Source of the DNA: Ciona savignyi
Taxonomy: Eukaryota; Chordata; Ascidiacea; Phlebobranchia; Cionidae
DNA length: 64,000 nt
Reading direction: 5' to 3'
NCBI GenBank assembly: GCA_000149265.1
Contig: CH003267.1
Location: 307,374 to 371,373, forward strand
Of this stretch, positions 47,101-57,964 are shown one piece after another. A program made the translations under genes and the position numbers. Each line of letters begins with the position of its first letter. Position 1 is the first letter of the stretch. Under the pieces are notes generated by a model. It was given only the letters and a program-made list of their open reading frames with translations, had not been told where the DNA came from and did no database searches.

Positions 47101-50100
47101 AAAGAAAAAAAAACAAAAAAATGATATTGTTATAGCACATTGAATAAATAAAATTGAAGCATAGAAAAAAAATATGTATGAGCTGTAAAACCCCAACAAA
47201 ATCAACAAATTAGAAATTGTGGAAAATAAGAACTTTCACGCGAGTCGAATGCTTTAAATTTGCAGAAAATGAAGTTTCGCAACCAGATGGAAAACGACCA
47301 TCTCACTGATTGTGGTCCCTCCATACCCCCCAAGTATCATCTGTCGAGCACTGGGAGGGTGACGGTGGTGGAACCGGGGCTGCCAGATAAGGGGAAGTCC
47401 AGCAGCCCCACCTTGAACACTATAGTTGCGGACTTCCTCAAAGCCCAACACTCGCTGTGTGAGAATCCAGTCGTCACCGTCCCCGAGTTCTCCCTCATGA
47501 GGTGGGTTTGAAGTGGGGTAAAAGGTTGAATGTTGCGGAAAGGGGGTAAAAGGTTGGATGTTGCGGAAAGGGGGTAAATGGTGGGGTGGGGTGGTGTGGA
47601 TGAGGGGTGAGAGGTTGGAATGATGCGGATGGGGGGTGAAAGTAATGACCGTTGGTTAAAAACTAGTTGCTGGGTAGTCATTAATAGTCATTGGATCCTT
47701 GGAAAAGACACTTTGGTCTCAATTTTAACTCCAACCAACGACTACACAGGTCCCATTGCTGCCCCAAGCCTCTATATCGAGCGGAAGCCCCGATAAACAT
47801 GGCGTCACGATATTTCCGACGCCAAATCACCCCGAGATGGGGCGGGGTGGGGGGTTGCGGACGAGACCGGCAGTTCATCTACAGCAGGTAATTTCATTCA
47901 TTATTCTTTCGATCTTTAAACTGTATAACCTGAGGAGTGTTGTATTTTAAACAATGGCATGCCAAATTTCAGTTATCGCTTCAATATATTATTGAAACAA
48001 AAGCAATTATGTTATAATGACTAATAATCCGTCCTCCTTGCAGGTTTCGACCGAGTTTTGTGTTCCGACCACCAGACCAGGACAACGTTCCTTATACTTG
48101 TTGCTCTTTCACTGTGAGTTGATGCTTTCTCCTTATCAGATTTCATTTCAACCCTATTTGACTGTAATTCTGCAGATTCGAAATAAAGGTTCATAATAAA
48201 TCAGAATTAGTTTTATTCCTGTAATTTTATACAAGAAATAGCAAAAATGAAAGAATATCGCATAGGGCTTTCACTTTAAGTAAATTCAGATTTTTTGATA
48301 TAAGCGATTCAGATATGGGTATTCTCTTTTATAACTGACCTCCCCCCCTCAGCCTGATGATTTGAGTGTTGTCCTGGGCAACTACCAGGGAGACCTCACC
48401 GTGCACAGTTTGGATAGCGATAACGACCGAGTGATTGAGAACTGCGCGCACGCCCCGATAGTCTGCGTCCAGCCCGCAAGAGATGGGGAAAGACTGCTCC
48501 TAGTGGCCGAAGGTGTCTTCAACAACTCGTGCGCTCTCTTTTCCATGGAGACCCTCGAATCCAAGTAATTTCACTAAAATTGGTTTTAACTTTCATTTTT
48601 TGCTCTCACGTCAAGTTAAAATCCTTCTGAGCATAATGCATGAAGTTTTAATGCATAAAATACTTGAAAAAATCATAACCATACCAGTAAAACATAACAT
48701 TAGCATTAAAGCATATAGTGATTAGCCAGAATAGTAATTTTGATCTTGATTAGAGAATTTTTGAAAATTGATTAAAATCGACGTTCCTAAATGTCTCTTA
48801 TTCAGATGAAATTATTATTGCTAGAATGCTTAAATCTTAAACAGACATCGCGAGTATACCCACCATTGCAGGTTTTCCTACCGCGACGTGTATTACGTGG
48901 AGTTCTCCAAGACAACTCAGGATCGGGTTATCGGGACCAAGGACTCGGCTGCTTTGGTGAGTACCCTGTATAAGTGCAGCAGTGCTTCAATGTTGGATAG
49001 CATATTCAAGTTTATCGTAAATGGGAAAACCGAGGGGGTTAACACACGGACAATCGACAGATCACCTCGCGTCCATCGTTGGGTTACTGGAACTATTGCA
49101 GTGTGTTGTATTTTATAATACGTTCCTTCAATTTGGTAGAACCCATTAATTCACTGGGTTCAAGCAATGTCCGTAAAGTGCCTTGCTCAAGGACACAACT
49201 GTATAGCTAGCGACAAGTTTCAATCCTGCAAGCTTTTGCTTAAAAGTCGTCGTACTAAACCACCAGACTAACCAGTCCATCTGATTACAATGTTCAAGAA
49301 CCACTGCATGTCCCTATTTGAGCGAATGCTGGTTATATGTTTCTTTGAATAATTGATAATATTTAATTCTATTTGAGTTTCAAATAGCAACAAGTACAAC
49401 TAATCATTAAACACAATAAGGAAATAACAAAAACGAATGTTTAAACACATTATTAAAAAGAAATATAAAATATTAAATGACATCGACCAAAGTAACTGAC
49501 ATATCTAGCTAACCCACTTTAAGTTACCCAAGTTTTTATTTATCATGTGGAGTGAAAACCATTCCAATAGTGGTGGAAAAACAATAAATTGGTTAAATCA
49601 CTTGACCAGGTAGCCAACACAGCCCTATTTTAAACATTTAAATGGGGAATCACCATTAGTGTGTCTACTCAAAGTTATGAGCTTCGACAACCCAGATATA
49701 CGACGCTGCAAGCGGTCAGAAGATCCAGACGCTTGAGAAATCCGACATGCCAGAGCAATACGTGCGCAACAAAGCCACGTTCTCACCCAACGACGAGCTC
49801 GTGCTGTCGGACGGGATGTTATGGGACCCCCGTGCTAGCTCCACTCAACCCATCCACAAGTTCGACAAGTTCAACAGCACAATGTCAGGGATATTCCACC
49901 CACGAGGGACAGAAGTCATCATCAACACCGAAGTCGTATCCTTTCGATCTGTTGGATTGTTTTCCATCGTTTTGCGTGGTTCACAGGTTTAAAGTAGTGG
50001 GTACTGGCCAGCAGGTACTCGGTTTGATATTCACACCGACCTTTTTATGCAAGGCTGTACAATTTACAGATGGTGCCTCAATGTAGTTAAATCATGTAGA

Positions 50101-53100
50101 TCGCCCAGAAACTTAACCATTAATGGTCCTTTTCTGCGATTGTTTGATGTGTGAAATATGTTAGAATTGTCAGTAGGACAAATGCCCGTTTGACCTTCTC
50201 TGGGAAATTGGGCAAGACACTTATCCATATTGTCTGTTAAACTTTAAAACTTATGTTGTTTTAATTTTATTGAAATACCATGGGGCTGCTAACAGTAAGT
50301 TGTAGTATAAGTACGATAAGTAAATTGACCATGTCAAAGTGATAAAGACACCACAGCAAGGTAACCACACATATGAATAAGGGAGAGCTTTTATTTTAGC
50401 TAGGAAAATTCTGACTCTAACCTTTAACATTCTATTATTCCTTAACTGACCAACTAACAGTGGGATTTACGGAACTACCACCTGCTTCACACAGTCCCAT
50501 ACATAGACCAGTGCACTCTGCATTTTAACAGGGACAGTACTGTGATGTACGCAGGTGAATATAACAGCTTGGTATTATAGGCTTGTGCTGTCTGTCCAGG
50601 TTGAACTAAAAGCATGGTTGGCATAACAACCTTTTCCATTTGCTTATTTTTTAGCTTAATTAGTTAAAATACCGGTTGCCAAATGTTGTTGTATCAAAAC
50701 CAACAGCTTGCTTGTGATATATATGTTAATCCGACTGTGGACACGAGGTAATCTGATGAATCCATGTTTAACAGTATTACTGGTAAGTTGGCAGGTATCT
50801 ATATTGCCTAATCCCAGTGGATTATTAGGTGGACTAAGATGAAGAAAGTTCTCAAATCATACACAATGCACTGCAATAGCTTTGTTAACCCGACAGTGCC
50901 CTCAAGGTAATCTGATGATCACATTAAACAGCCAACGTGTTTTTACTGATAAAAACTATCCAATCCGAACTTCCACTACTTTCCTCTTCAGTCTTCTTCC
51001 TGATTTTTTTTATTTGTCTGTTTCTTTCTCTTTCTTTTTCTGTTCCTTTCTCTCTCTCTCTCTCTCTCTAATTTTCTCTCCTTTGACAAGACGGGTGTCT
51101 AGCCCATTAGTCACATGTGCATCACCTCTTCAATCCTCCCGCATCCATATAATCCCCCCTCCCCTCCCCAGCGAAGTCGGTGAGCCACCTCGAGATGGAG
51201 GAGATCGACGAGGTCGACGCCGACTCCCCCGGCACCACCACCTTCCTCGCCATCGACGCCCACAACTACCGACCAATCAGCGTCACCGACACCAAACACA
51301 AGATCTACGACTTCGCGGCTGACGGAAGGGATTGCCACGTCGCTGTGATCGAGGTATTCTCAACTTTGTGGGATGTTTGTTTGTTGTTGCTTGTTTTAAA
51401 AATTATAATTGAAGGAACACACTTTTTAAATATTCAGAAGGACCTCACAAAAACAGCTGTTACTCAAAATCCCGACACAGGAAGTCTTAGATTTTTTTAC
51501 CGTTTTAAACTGAAGCTTGGATCTGCAACCTAAACCGAAAACCCTTTTAAATTTTTAAAATTGACCCAAGATTTTACTTCTTCATTCCAGCGACAAGTAC
51601 AGATGGAATCCTATCACGACGGGGGAGGGTTGAGTGTCTGCAGACTGTATGAAGTGGGCAAAGTCAGGGGTAAGTGTGGATGGTATTATCTTTTCTTACT
51701 GCCCTGTTTTACAAAAATAAAATTCGTCTTTGATTTGTTAGCAGTCCGAATAAGTTTGCATTTGACACAACCTGGGTAAATTTAAGTCTTGATCAATGGT
51801 TTGAACAGGGCTTGTTTATAAACTAGCCGTATTTGTGCTCTAATCATCGGTCCAAGTTTGTGGAATCCCAACCAACCGCTAGTTCGTTGTGTGAGATAAA
51901 ATATTTTATATTTTAACACTTTAATAGAACTAAGTAATTTAACGGCTGGAAACCAATAAGTATAAATAACTACATGTATAACTATATTATCTGTGTTATC
52001 TATTTGTTGTCCGCTGATGGGGAAATACCTAATAAATGACCCCATGACATGGGTGACAAGCACGGGGTTTTGATCCCACAAGTTTCCAGCTAACCACTAT
52101 GCTAATGTGACCAGACATCAATCTAATCCGACTTTCATCCTAAAACTCAAAAAAAGAGATATTCAAACACATACTCGTGTTATGTGGAATTACTACGATG
52201 GAAGGTTGTGAGAATGGAAACAACGAGAGTTTCTTGTTTAAAGTAATAAACATTCGTTGCTTGAAACAGTGGTTTTCATGGGTTAATCGAATTCTTTTTT
52301 GATCTGATCCACCCAGGCGAAGATGATGAAGATGAAGAAGAAGATGTGGTGGGAGATGCGGATGATGACGATGATCCCAACGAGGATGACAACTCCTCCT
52401 CGCACTCGGAGGAAGATGAGCTCGACCGCTTCCGGAGGAGCAGACAGAGGAGGAGGAGGAGAGAGCGAGGGAGTGGGGAGGAGGAGGAGGAGGAAGGGTC
52501 GGATAACGAGGGTGATTCCGATAATTCCGACAACTGGCCGGCTCAAGGTGAGTTCAGTGTTATGGTGATGGGCTCGATACCAGCCTCCAGTCATCTGGTT
52601 ATGTCGTTTGGAATTGGATAGAAACTTGTTATGTGTTGTTTGAACGCAGTGGTTGAATTGAACCGAATGTATAGCAATGTCTCCCATCGTATTCAACGCA
52701 CTACAAAAGTAATTTGATTGCCTGTGTTATAATACCCCCATCCACTGGGAACTAATATGAGCATTAAGTTTTGTAACGTTTGTTCTAACTTTTCTTTCCA
52801 ATAACTGCCCAGCTTAGGTAGCATAATTTTATTTTTTCGACTACTTAGCAGACGGAATAACTCTTTCGGTTAGTGCGTCGCCTTTTAGCAAGAGTTGTAG
52901 ATTTGAAACTGGTCACTATCTAATCCATTGTATTCTTGAGCAATGCACTAAACAGACATTGCCTGTACCCAGTGGTTTAATTGGAGGATCATGTGAATCA
53001 CACACAACACATTGTAATAACTCTAATAACCCGAGATGGAGCGCGAGGTAATTTGACCATTGCCCGTGTGTTAACAATCACGGCAGAAACTGAATATCAT

Positions 53101-53594
53101 ATCAGACTTTCATGGTACTTTTAATAGGGACACATCCCACTAGCAAATTGCGGTCTGGCGTTTAACCTGACACACATTCTTATGTCGTTAATAGAAATTT
53201 TTAGAAACAAAATTTATATTTTATTCCGGTGAATTGGAAAACGTAAGAGGCGTTACAACACCCAATCATTTCACCTCGCGCTCATTGTCGGATTACGTTT
53301 GCGTTTTCAGTATGTTGTGTATGATGGAAAGTTTCTAGTTTTAGTTAAAGTTATTGATCCACTGGGTTTAGGCGAAAGTGCCTTCCCAAGGACACATCAG
53401 ACAGCGGACAAACCCACCAAGCTATCAGCAATCGCCTGGTCTTTCTTTTGTTGAAAGTTTAGCTTTTTTACCGATTAACACCCAAACAACTTCTTATTGC
53501 AGATAGTTCGCTCACACTCAGCGATATTTCCTCCCCCGGCGAGGGCGACGTAGACAGCGACGATTCGAGTGTTTTGTACGAAATGTTTGGTTGA
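32151..53594 (+). CDS. DCAF1: DDB1- and CUL4-associated factor 1 (VprBP)
   Basis: Thirty exons give 1464 aa (human 1507): 32151-32278, 32462-32543, 33266-33493, 33735-33872, 34229-34580, 35330-35475, 36113-36262, 36925-37056, 38285-38421, 38741-38828, 39729-39881, 40513-40676, 41237-41345, 42422-42541, 43148-43219, 43622-43781, 44351-44406, 45772-45957, 46556-46690, 47266-47501, 47750-47887, 48044-48113, 48353-48564, 48872-48956, 49696-49935, 50461-50554, 51172-51353, 51591-51669, 52317-52547 and 53503-53594. An armadillo-like N-terminal half ([29 protein letters not shown]) leads to a LisH motif, a WD40 propeller with two WDxR boxes, and an acidic tail. It is the substrate receptor of the CUL4-DDB1 ubiquitin ligase, mainly nuclear. 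The donors of exons 2 and 5 and the exon 13 acceptor were picked among alternatives by phase and conservation. Confidence 0.96.
33000..33110 (-). repeat. SINE A fragment in DCAF1 intron 2
   Basis: 'ggcaatctttagattacctt' and 'aggttaccggaaact' match the reversed SINE A body, strongly diverged. Confidence 0.45.
34850..34925 (+). repeat. SINE A tail in DCAF1 intron 5
   Basis: 'gcgaggtgatctgacaattg' and 'attcacgaggataaacatg' match the 3' third of SINE A. Confidence 0.7.
37205..37245. repeat. (GTT)n / poly(T) tract in DCAF1 intron 8
   Basis: A short run of 'gttgttgtt' leads into about 18 T. No element boundary is visible. Confidence 0.8.
39463..39718 (-). repeat. SINE A abutting DCAF1 exon 11
   Basis: This is a near full-length reverse copy, from the tail ('catgtttatccccatgaatggg') to the head ('cgacgcactaaaccacc'). 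It ends 10 bp before exon 11 (39729), so its tRNA-like head forms most of the region upstream of the splice acceptor. Confidence 0.85.
40728..41008 (-). repeat. SINE A in DCAF1 intron 12
   Basis: It has the tail 'tttatccccatgaatgggaaa', the core 'cgcgcccactgtcggtttac' and the head 'cgcactaacccatcaagct', all in reverse. Confidence 0.85.
41765..42206. mobile_element. hAT-like MITE interrupted by an assembly gap
   Basis: The left arm 'aacttctttagtctatgggccagatgtgggg' is inverted at the right end (42161-42206, 'cccacatctggcccaccgactagagaagtt'). The arms pair over ~35 bases. The middle contains the 100-N gap. The right-arm sequence recurs at 46920-46965. It lies in DCAF1 intron 13. Confidence 0.65.
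41857..41956. other. Assembly gap (100 N)
   Basis: Exactly 100 unresolved bases, a conventional placeholder length, so the true length is unknown. It lies in DCAF1 intron 13, and no coding sequence is missing by phase. Confidence 0.99.
43840..43950. repeat. 38-bp tandem repeat, ~2.9 copies
   Basis: The unit 'gtatgtttactcgcgtggcg' plus 18 bases recurs at 43840, 43878 and 43916. The flank contains the inverted 'cacgcgagt' (~43960). It lies in DCAF1 intron 16. Confidence 0.9.
44429..45510. mobile_element. Non-autonomous piggyBac-like element (1082 bp)
   Basis: It is flanked by TTAA on both sides (44425-44428 and 45511-45514). The inverted ends are 'ctctttccgtccc' and 'gggagtgaaagag'. TTAA target sites with such ends are the hallmark of piggyBac elements. 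The open frames inside (44538-44777 and 44809-45042) show no transposase motifs and are not called genes. It lies in DCAF1 intron 17. Confidence 0.75.
45772..45957 (+). other. DCAF1 exon 18: LisH dimerisation motif
   Basis: This exon encodes [20 protein letters not shown] and [14 protein letters not shown], a Lis1-homology motif that mediates DCAF1 self-association. The phase is 0 at both ends. Confidence 0.9.
46786..46972. mobile_element. hAT-like MITE in DCAF1 intron 19
   Basis: The left end 'catgcatgggcaac' and right end 'gttacccatccctgg' are imperfect inverted repeats. The right part ('ccacatctggtccgccgac') matches the MITE at 41765-42206. Confidence 0.55.
47510..47650 (+). repeat. G-rich 28-bp minisatellite after DCAF1 exon 20
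   Basis: The unit 'ggggtaaaaggttg' plus 'gatgttgcggaaag' occurs twice cleanly and then degenerates. It starts directly behind the 5' splice site of exon 20. Each unit adds a GGGG run. Confidence 0.85.
48992..49282 (-). repeat. SINE A in DCAF1 intron 24
   Basis: This is a reverse copy from the tail 'ttcaagtttatcgtaaatggg' to the head 'ccaccagactaaccagtcc'. It sits 36 bp downstream of exon 24. Confidence 0.85.
50740..50960 (+). repeat. Broken SINE A copies in DCAF1 intron 26
   Basis: 'gacacgaggtaatctgatga' and again 'cctcaaggtaatctgatgat', with 'cacaatgcactgcaatagct', show two overlapping degenerate SINE A bodies. Confidence 0.55.
51028..51075 (+). repeat. Pyrimidine-rich (TC)n tract
   Basis: 'tctttctctttctttttctg' runs into (tc)8 about 100 bp before the exon 27 acceptor. 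Confidence 0.85.
52848..53110 (+). repeat. SINE A in the last DCAF1 intron (forward)
   Basis: It has the head 'ggttagtgcgtcgccttttag', the B-box 'gatttgaaactggtc', and the body 'gcgcgaggtaatttgacc'. Confidence 0.8.
53212..53435 (-). repeat. SINE A in the last DCAF1 intron (reverse)
   Basis: It has the tail 'ttccggtgaattggaaaacg' and the head 'acaaacccaccaagctatc'. With the copy at 52848 it forms a head-to-tail inverted pair before exon 30. Confidence 0.8.
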
Positions 53595-53868
53595 TATCTA
53601 TGGGTGGAACGCCACTGGGTGGGACTATTGGTCGAATGTGGCTCGCCGAGCGTGGTTTTCTCCGGTGCAATCGTGTTTCGATGTCTTTTTCTTAGTCGAA
53701 ATTCTTTTTAAATCACGAAAGGTTCACAATCGGTTGTTCTGTTTTATTACAACACATAGGTAAAGACGCGTATAGGACTGTTTGGCACACTGGCACACAA
53801 TTATCTGCTCGGGTCGCATTCGTATGAGCTTACAAGCAACTGCGGGAAAAGTCTCTCGTGGAATAAAT

Positions 53869-55185
53869 TCACGTCTTTTCTCGTTTCAATTTCATTCTTC
53901 GGTTTTGAAACCAAACTTTGATCTGAAAAAAATGAAATAATTGGTTCTGATAAGGTAAAACTGAAGCTTACGATCAAATGACATGGTGGGTTATGCCATG
54001 GTGTTGGCTTTAAGTCGAGGGCTTGCATGTTCGAAACCAGTCCCTAGCTAATCGATTGTGTTCTTTCAATAAATCCGGTCACCCAACAGTGGGCGCGAGA
54101 TTATCTGCTGATTGCTTGTGTGTTAACGGCACTTGCGTATTTCGTATCGCTAATTAACCTAATCCTCCCTCGGGGATGGAATGACGTAATGAACAACCTT
54201 AGGTTACATTAGATTACCCGAGCTATTGCAGTGTGTCGTGAATAAATTGACAGGCTACATTATAATTAAAATTTAACAAAGCATTCATGTTTATCCCGGT
54301 GAATGGTGAAATTTCCGGCCGGTTAGCCTGGGGGTTAAGTGCGTCGCCGTTCAATCGAAAGGTTGCAGATGCGAAATCGGTCGCTAGCTAGACGGTTGTG
54401 TCTTTGGCCAAGGCACTTGACGTACATTGCCTGAACCCAGCGGATTAACGGGTTCTACCAAATTAAAGGAACGTGTCTATCATATACAACACACTGCAAT
54501 AGCTCCGGTAAACCGAGGGTGGGCGCGAGAGGATCTGACGATCAACCCGCCAAGCTATTCGGCAGGACAAATAAGTAACTTGCTTGTCTCCACGTTTACA
54601 AAGAATGTTTAGCACTGTTTGTGTGTGCGAATTCATGCTTATCTTTTGACGTCATGATTTGAATTCGCTGAATACCGGAGTACAGATGACACACGTATAA
54701 ATGCGTCGTGGTGGTTTTTTGCAGGTTAACCAGTAGTATCCTATTTAATCCGAAAAGTTATTTATTCCTTGTATTAATATGTTGCATCTTCTACAACAGT
54801 TATATTAAGTAAACAAACAAACCACAGTCCAGCTGATACTTTCATAACAGTTTAATTGTTTCGACCTATTTTAGCCTTTTAAACATCCTTATAAATTCTT
54901 CGAATATATGTCGTTAACTAGCTGCTCTCTTTAGCCACGAGTAATAGCGTAATGACTGCAATCGGCGTTGTCTATTTTCTGCGAAAAGGGCTGCGTGCAG
55001 TTAGTTCTTGGTCCCACAACAACCATATCGGAAGCATTTGCGGTATAGGATCGATATAAGAATGAAAATAAAACGTTTTTTTCGCTAACATCAGCATTTT
55101 TGCGAAGATATGAAATAAATTGCCGCTTTTGAAGTCCATCTAAAACTAATGGTATTTGGTTTAACTAATTATTTGTTATCCCCCA

Positions 55186-55237
<52 letters not shown>

Positions 55238-57091
55238 AAGAAATACAATTTGGCGGTTTTACCCTAGTTATGTTCTTTTAAGTCTCGCTATTTCCTTTAG
55301 CTGATTTTTGCCTTTAATTCTTGTATTTCGGTTGTTTTATATTTCCGTCTTTAGTATTGACCGGTCACAATATCCCACCTGTCGTTCTGTGAGGCTGAGT
55401 TTCAACGACAACTCGTATCTCCGCAGTCGAGTGAGATAGTGGTTCTCAGAGAAATCCAACTCCAGTTGTCGAACCTGCTCGTGGGTGAATGAAGTTCGTT
55501 CTTTCTTGCGGATTTCCAGCTCGGGGATTTCTGCAGCAGAAATGGACTTGTGACGTGTTGCGCTTATTTTCTTATAAAAAACGGGTCTTTAACTCAATAT
55601 GTTAGGTTGTTTTCATACCCAATATAAATTAGACACGGGTTGTTACAGTCAAATATTTTTTCACGAAGTTTTATGTAATTAGTTTTCACTGCTGTAGGCC
55701 CGGTGCTAGGAACCGCGGGGCCCAATTAGAAATGTGATGGCGGGGCCCCTACCTTTCATAGCAAAAATTATGGGTGTTTATATATCATAAAATACATACC
55801 AGTACATACAAAACTACAAAAATATACATTTAATACTTGCTATAAAACAAATTAAAGGCAATGTGGATGCTTATTTACGATATATTGTTTTACTTTTAAT
55901 AGCAAAAAAAGGAAAATTAGGCAATTAACCTTTAGTTTTTTAGAAAAAGACTTTTCTTGCCTTTTTATTAGCAAAGTCAATTAAAATAACTTCGAAGTCA
56001 ATGGCTTTAGCAATCTCGCATTCTATAGAAAGCATTATGACGTAATAGGCAGACACAGAAATATAAATTTGACTCAGTTACGATGCATAACAAATTGATA
56101 TTATGAGAAAGAATATTATTTCACTTTTTGTTTTACGTTTCAGTAGTATTTTAAACCTCGTAATACAGAAAAACCCCCGCTAGCGCCGGGCCCCTTCAAG
56201 GTGCGGGGCCCAATTTGATCTAATCGGTCAAATTGGCCTAAAACCGGCCCTGGCTGTTGGATATCGGTCCAAATTATTGCAACGTACGTGTTTTTGTAAT
56301 ATAATAAGTGCCACGAGCCTTTATTGCCAATATACTTGAAATTTACTTTTTAATTGTTAACACTAAATGTGGTTTTCTCATAACGATTAAACTCCTCACA
56401 GACATTGCCAAACTCGTAAAAGTACCAATAATTAACCTGAATAGTTAAAAATCAAGGTATATTTGCATGAAGTGTCTTATACGCGCCTAACTGAATTTAA
56501 AACGTAGGAATACAATTTAACTGAAGAAACACAGGAGTGTTCTATCTAATTTCTATCGTAGAAAATAAGTTGTAAAAACTACGGGAACCGAAAAAATGGC
56601 TCCCAGTAGAAACGCCCCGAAAATGATAAGGGATAAACATAATTATGCTATTGTCGTACCGGGTGTAGACGTGGACGAAACATAGGAAACTTGACTCTCA
56701 AGCGGAGGAATCTGACTGTAATCAACTTGCTCCGGTCTTCGCACGGGAGGATTCCATTGCACATTATGTGAGTTCTGCAATAGGCTGGGTCAGCTGAATT
56801 TATCTCTTGTAGAACGATAACTGTGGTCAACAAACCTTTGCTTACCTCGTAGGGATTCTCGTAATACTCCCCGGCATAGTGCACGGGGTATTCCAGGTGG
56901 TTTGAACTCGGTGGGGCCTCTTAAAAACAAACTTAAATAACTTACGTCATTTCAGAGTTCCAGTCAAAATTACCGATTACTTGCGGGGCGTCTTGCATAC
57001 GACTGCCGTACTCGTACATGCTTTGAAGGTGGGTGTATTGGTTGCATTCTCCCTCGACTAAACACTCGGGCTGATAGTATGCGTCGCACAT
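53869..57091 (-). CDS. Meox/Mox-like homeobox transcription factor
   Basis: The CDS has five reverse-strand exons: 57091-56981, 56917-56846, 56774-56660, 55530-55379 and 53922-53869 (167 aa, all phases agree). The N-terminal part is Tyr/Pro/Gln-rich. The homeodomain, residues ~107-166, has [25 protein letters not shown] and LTERQ, then [15 protein letters not shown] after an intron at the position common in ANTP-class genes. W48, F49, N51 and R53 are present. [10 protein letters not shown] followed by LTERQ is characteristic of Meox, although KLKRE is more Hox-like. The protein stops two residues after the homeodomain; vertebrate MEOX proteins continue further. It is a nuclear DNA-binding regulator, expected in mesoderm by homology. 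The start is the first ATG, 4 bases after a splice acceptor. A reverse exon-like block at ~57260-57345 may add 5' sequence. Confidence 0.85.
53968..54165 (+). repeat. SINE A (forward) in Meox intron
   Basis: It has the head 'cgatcaaatgacatggtggg', the B-box 'gcatgttcgaaaccagtcc', and the body 'agtgggcgcgagattatctg'. It lies antisense to the Meox-like gene. Confidence 0.75.
54200..54312 (-). repeat. SINE A fragments (reverse)
   Basis: 'acccgagctattgcagtgtgtcg' and 'catgtttatcccggtgaatgg' are pieces of a reversed SINE A, wedged between two forward copies. Confidence 0.6.
54313..54590 (+). repeat. SINE A, well preserved, in Meox intron
   Basis: It has the head 'ccggccggttagcctggggg', the B-box 'ggttgcagatgcgaaatcgg' and the body through 'cgagggtgggcgcgagagg'. 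The 61-aa open frame over it is not a gene. Confidence 0.88.
55188..55234. repeat. (TA)n microsatellite
   Basis: A perfect TA run of about 23 units, in the intron that splits the homeobox. Confidence 0.97.
55697..56253. mobile_element. hAT-like MITE in Meox intron
   Basis: The ends 'taggcccggtgctagg' and 'cctaaaaccggccctgg' are imperfect inverted repeats, each followed inward by 'ggggccc'. The interior is AT-rich and non-coding. A related end is at 23575. It lies just upstream (minus strand) of the homeodomain exon. Confidence 0.55.
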
Positions 57092-57964
57092 TATTCTGTA
57101 AGTTGACCACGCGCTGGCAAATCTAGTTTAATGTGCTTATTATCTCGGGCGTGCGCGCTAAACTCCACAATAAACCCCGCTTAACTTCTCGGGAAGTTTG
57201 CAACAATACCTACGCAAGGCGCTTGGTTTTAAACCAAGACAACAACTGCAAGGGTCTAGGTGAGAACTGACCTCGTATGCTGACATCTTAGATTGACTGC
57301 GCTGGCTGAACGGTCCGATGTCTTTCTCGCTGGAGTTTATTTCGTCACTGCACACGAGCACAAAAGCGCGGAAAAGATGTGTAATTTGGATACGACAAGA
57401 ATACACTGGAACGCACAGGGATAGGTAGGGTAGTGCAAGTAAAAAGTATTATTCAAGTAAAAAGGGAAAAAAAGATGTTTTGAAACGTTCTTAATGAGAT
57501 AATGCGCTGTTTTCAAAGTCACAGAAACTTTTCGTTGATTACATACGATAGAAGGGGTTTATATGGGAGAAATAGTACTCGTTGTCAGGTTTTAAAAAAT
57601 GGAAGGAAATTTCTTCAATCTTTATATGGCAACAATAGGAAGAAAGTAGATATTAGTAAAGCACAGGCATGAAACTGCACAGGAATAAATATTGGACGGG
57701 CACGACACACTTTAACAAGCACACTGCACAGAATAGGTAAGGCTATTTTATATCCATCCTACTAATTAATATTGCGATATATGTGTATGTATACAACTTT
57801 TTCATTAAGTATTGCGATAAAAACAGTGGACAGTCCATCCAAAAGAAATATTACAACCCAGTGATAAATGTTCGAAGTTACAATATACATGTAGTGAACG
57901 GGAAGTAGGAATAAGTGTTGTCAACAGTTTTATGATTTATAAGGATCCTCTTTTATAAGGATTT
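57092..57964. other. 5' flank of the Meox-like gene
   Basis: On the minus strand at ~57260-57345 there is an exon-like block (acceptor 'tgtgcag', open frame ending MSAYE, donor GTCAGT). Its reading phase does not match the next exon, so it may be 5' UTR or an alternative first exon. Nothing else is recognised. Confidence 0.35.

Larger units (their letters stand above)
47750..51669 (+). other. DCAF1 exons 21-28: WD40 propeller and DDB1-binding WDxR boxes
   Basis: The propeller is encoded across eight exons. LWDPRA (exon 25) and WDLRN (start of exon 26) are the two WDxR motifs by which DCAF proteins bind DDB1. [23 protein letters not shown] is strongly conserved. The NTEV-WDLR junction supports the GTATCC donor at 49936. 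Confidence 0.88.
52317..53594 (+). other. DCAF1 exons 29-30: acidic C-terminal tail
   Basis: Exon 29 encodes long Asp/Glu runs broken by an arginine block ([13 protein letters not shown]). Exon 30 encodes the last 30 residues, ending VLYEMFG. An acidic tail is standard for DCAF1, but the central arginine block is not something I expect in the human protein. Antisense Ser-rich frames here are shadows. Confidence 0.85.

Noticed and set aside
52276-52696. Reverse Ser-rich open frames
   Set aside because: They are antisense to the acidic/arginine codons of DCAF1 exon 29; low-complexity shadows.
57158-57406. 82-aa reverse open frame upstream of Meox
   Set aside because: It overlaps an exon-like block, but its frame does not continue into the homeobox gene and it has no domain.
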